DNA of 6,669 nt from Chthoniobacterales bacterium. Its GTDB lineage: Bacteria; Verrucomicrobiota; Verrucomicrobiae; Chthoniobacterales; UBA10450. Below, piece after piece: positions 5,613-6,669 of the stretch (the stretch's first letter is position 1; each line of letters starts with the position of its first letter). A model generated the notes under the pieces. That model had not been told where the DNA came from. It worked only from the letters and a program-made list of their open reading frames with translations, and did no database searches. The stretch lies in the NCBI GenBank assembly GCA_003244125.1, contig QHBL01000113.1, positions 1 through 6,669 on the forward strand. Reading direction: 5' to 3'. The translations under genes and the position numbers were made by a program.

Positions 5613-6418
5613 TGGTCGATGGTGTTGGGAAAAGCGAGTGCGAGTAGCGTGAGGCTGTTGAAGAGCGAATGCATCGACATGGAAACGAGAAGTGAGCCGC
5701 TCCATTCGTAAGCAAGGGTGAAGCAGGCGCCCAAAACGAAGAGCGGCGCGAACGATGGCAGATGCGCATGCACGGCGGCGAATAACGCCGCCGAGAGCAC
5801 GAGCGCGACCACGCGGCCGGCGTAACGCCGCAACACGCCGTAGAGAAAAAAGCGAAAGATGAATTCCTCCGCCAACGGCGCGACCGCGACCGCCAACACG
5901 ATGATGAGCACGCGTTGCTCGATCAATTGCGAGCCGCTGAAGAGTTCGATGATTCCCTGCCTGCTCGACTCGGAAAACCCGGCCATCCGCGCGGTCATCC
6001 AATCCGCCATCACGATGAGCGGATAAGCGACAATGAGCAGGATGAATCCGGTGGCAAAGGCGCGGCGAAAACTCAGCCGATTCAATCCGGCGAGCTGCGT
6101 CAGCCGAAAATCGCGCAGCTTCAAAAAGAGCGCGATGAACCCGATCAAGCCCAGCTCGACCAAGGCTGTGCCGATGAGGTCGCGCGTGCGTAGATTAACC
6201 GTGCGCGCGCCTGAGGTGTTGAAGCTGGTGATGATGAACAAGGTGCCGAGAGCGAGCGCGAGGGCTGCTTCAGGTAAACCGAAGCGCCGTTCGGTGGCGA
6301 CGGCGGCATCTGTAGGGCGACGCGCGATCTGGCGCAAAAGCGAAACGTAAATGTAGATGCTGACGACGAGAAAAAGGGCGTTCGTGATGGAGCCGAGCGC
6401 ACCCAGGAGATCGCCCAT
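5609..6418 (-). CDS. CPBP family intramembrane metalloprotease
   Basis: This is a 269-residue polytopic membrane protein of the CPBP (CAAX protease and bacteriocin-processing, Abi/Rce1-like) family. Such glutamate/histidine metalloproteases cleave within or near the membrane; substrates of most bacterial members are unknown. The three family motifs are complete: EEFIFR in LAEEFIFRFFLYGVLRR (182-198; E184, E185, R189), FAAVH (213-217; H217), and HSLFN (250-254; H250, N254). Hydrophobic helices appear at about 11-29, 49-66, 82-99, 119-137, 166-182, 202-216, 220-236 and 242-263. The N-terminal helix is not a clear cleavable signal. The ATG at 6418 is six bases after the stop of the upstream peptidase gene, and the stop overlaps thiL by four bases. 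All active-site residues are present, so it is probably active. Confidence 0.93.
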   Translation of the reverse strand: MGDLLGALGSITNALFLVVSIYIYVSLLRQIARRPTDAAVATERRFGLPEAALALALGTLFIITSFNTSGARTVNLRTRDLIGTALVELGLIGFIALFLKLRDFRLTQLAGLNRLSFRRAFATGFILLIVAYPLIVMADWMTARMAGFSESSRQGIIELFSGSQLIEQRVLIIVLAVAVAPLAEEFIFRFFLYGVLRRYAGRVVALVLSAALFAAVHAHLPSFAPLFVLGACFTLAYEWSGSLLVSMSMHSLFNSLTLLALAFPNTIDQ

Positions 6419-6424
6419 GCGCTT

Positions 6425-6669
6425 TTACGGCGCGTAGAAGCTCGGCAAATAATAAGCGCGCCCGCTCTCGAGCTGCGGAACGAGCTGGCGCGGCAGCTCA
6501 ATTTGCACTTTTCCGCTTTCGCTCAGCGCGCGGAAAATGCGGCCGAGGCTAAACGGCGGCGTATAGCGAACGACGTGCGCATCCGGCGCGCCCGCGAGCT
6601 GTTTGGCTTTGGCGTAGGCGTCTTCGATCTGACCGAGCCCGTCGATCAGCTTGTCCTCCAGCGCTTCCT
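6425..6669 (-). CDS. sppA: Signal peptide peptidase SppA-like S49 protease, C-terminal end (cut by window edge)
   Basis: Only the last 80 residues are inside the window. They begin EALEDKLIDGLGQIEDAYAK, which matches the C-terminal LVDGLG-x-x-DDA segment of peptidase family S49, then AGAPDAHVVRYTPPFSLGRI (45-26 residues from the end of the partial frame upstream of the tail), and finish with a proline/tyrosine-rich tail PQLESGRAYYLPSFYAP. SppA-type proteases degrade cleaved signal peptides in the inner membrane through a serine/lysine dyad; those residues lie beyond the right edge, so activity cannot be judged. The frame ends in TAA (6427-6425), six bases before the CPBP start, so this is the upstream gene of the operon. 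The family call rests on the LIDGLG region, the spacing and the VVRY segment, and is good but not absolute. Confidence 0.8.
   Translation of the reverse strand, partial: EALEDKLIDGLGQIEDAYAKAKQLAGAPDAHVVRYTPPFSLGRIFRALSESGKVQIELPRQLVPQLESGRAYYLPSFYAP

Noticed and set aside
5613..6002. Long open frame giving ThiL a 130-residue N-terminal extension
   Set aside because: It is the alternate frame of the CPBP gene, arginine- and histidine-rich. The ThiL family start is MTLRRLGEE at 5612 with an ATGA overlap.
1..6669. A defence system, CRISPR array, phage or integrative element
   Set aside because: No spacer array, integrase, transposase, restriction or effector gene is present. The RelE-like gene alone, without an antitoxin, is not enough to call a system.

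Overview
The window reads as ordinary chromosomal DNA from a GC-rich Gram-negative-type bacterium. My best guess is the Verrucomicrobia (Chthoniobacterales/Spartobacteria-like soil lineages). This rests on protein flavour, on gene content, and on GTCATTCCGAGCGGAGT-type palindromic repeats and HPSSFIL-encoding 7-bp repeats, both of which I recall from such genomes. It is inference, because no marker gene is present. I see no tRNA, rRNA, CRISPR array, transposase or phage gene. Coding density is very high and no gene-free stretch exceeds about 100 bases.

Layout from left to right: (1) the N-terminal 147 residues of 3-dehydroquinate synthase (aroB, minus strand, cut by the left edge); (2) a plus-strand gene for a small DUF4870/Tic20-like membrane protein, whose promoter abuts the aroB start and looks leaderless; (3) a minus-strand class V PLP-dependent aminotransferase that overlaps the membrane-protein gene tail to tail; (4) an inverted pair of REP-like palindromes; (5) a minus-strand orphan RelE/ParE-fold protein; (6) a tightly packed minus-strand operon read from right to left: sppA (C-terminus only), a CPBP intramembrane protease, thiL, tsaE, tsaB, alr. 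The relE-like gene follows alr after 38 bases with its own Shine-Dalgarno.

The operon is probably translationally coupled. CPBP/thiL, tsaE/tsaB and tsaB/alr all overlap by four bases (ATGA), and thiL/tsaE overlap by 26. It combines membrane proteolysis (SppA, CPBP), thiamine diphosphate synthesis (ThiL), two accessory proteins of tRNA t6A modification (TsaE, TsaB; TsaD is not in the window) and D-alanine supply for peptidoglycan (Alr). This is a housekeeping set, not an obvious defence or accessory system.

I found no convincing undescribed system. The most interesting points are structural. The REP-like inverted repeat supplies the apparent start codon of the aminotransferase, and its two hairpins differ by compensatory changes. 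A 7-bp tandem repeat lies in frame inside the ThiL C-terminus. The DUF4870 gene appears leaderless, and the RelE-like protein has no visible antitoxin.
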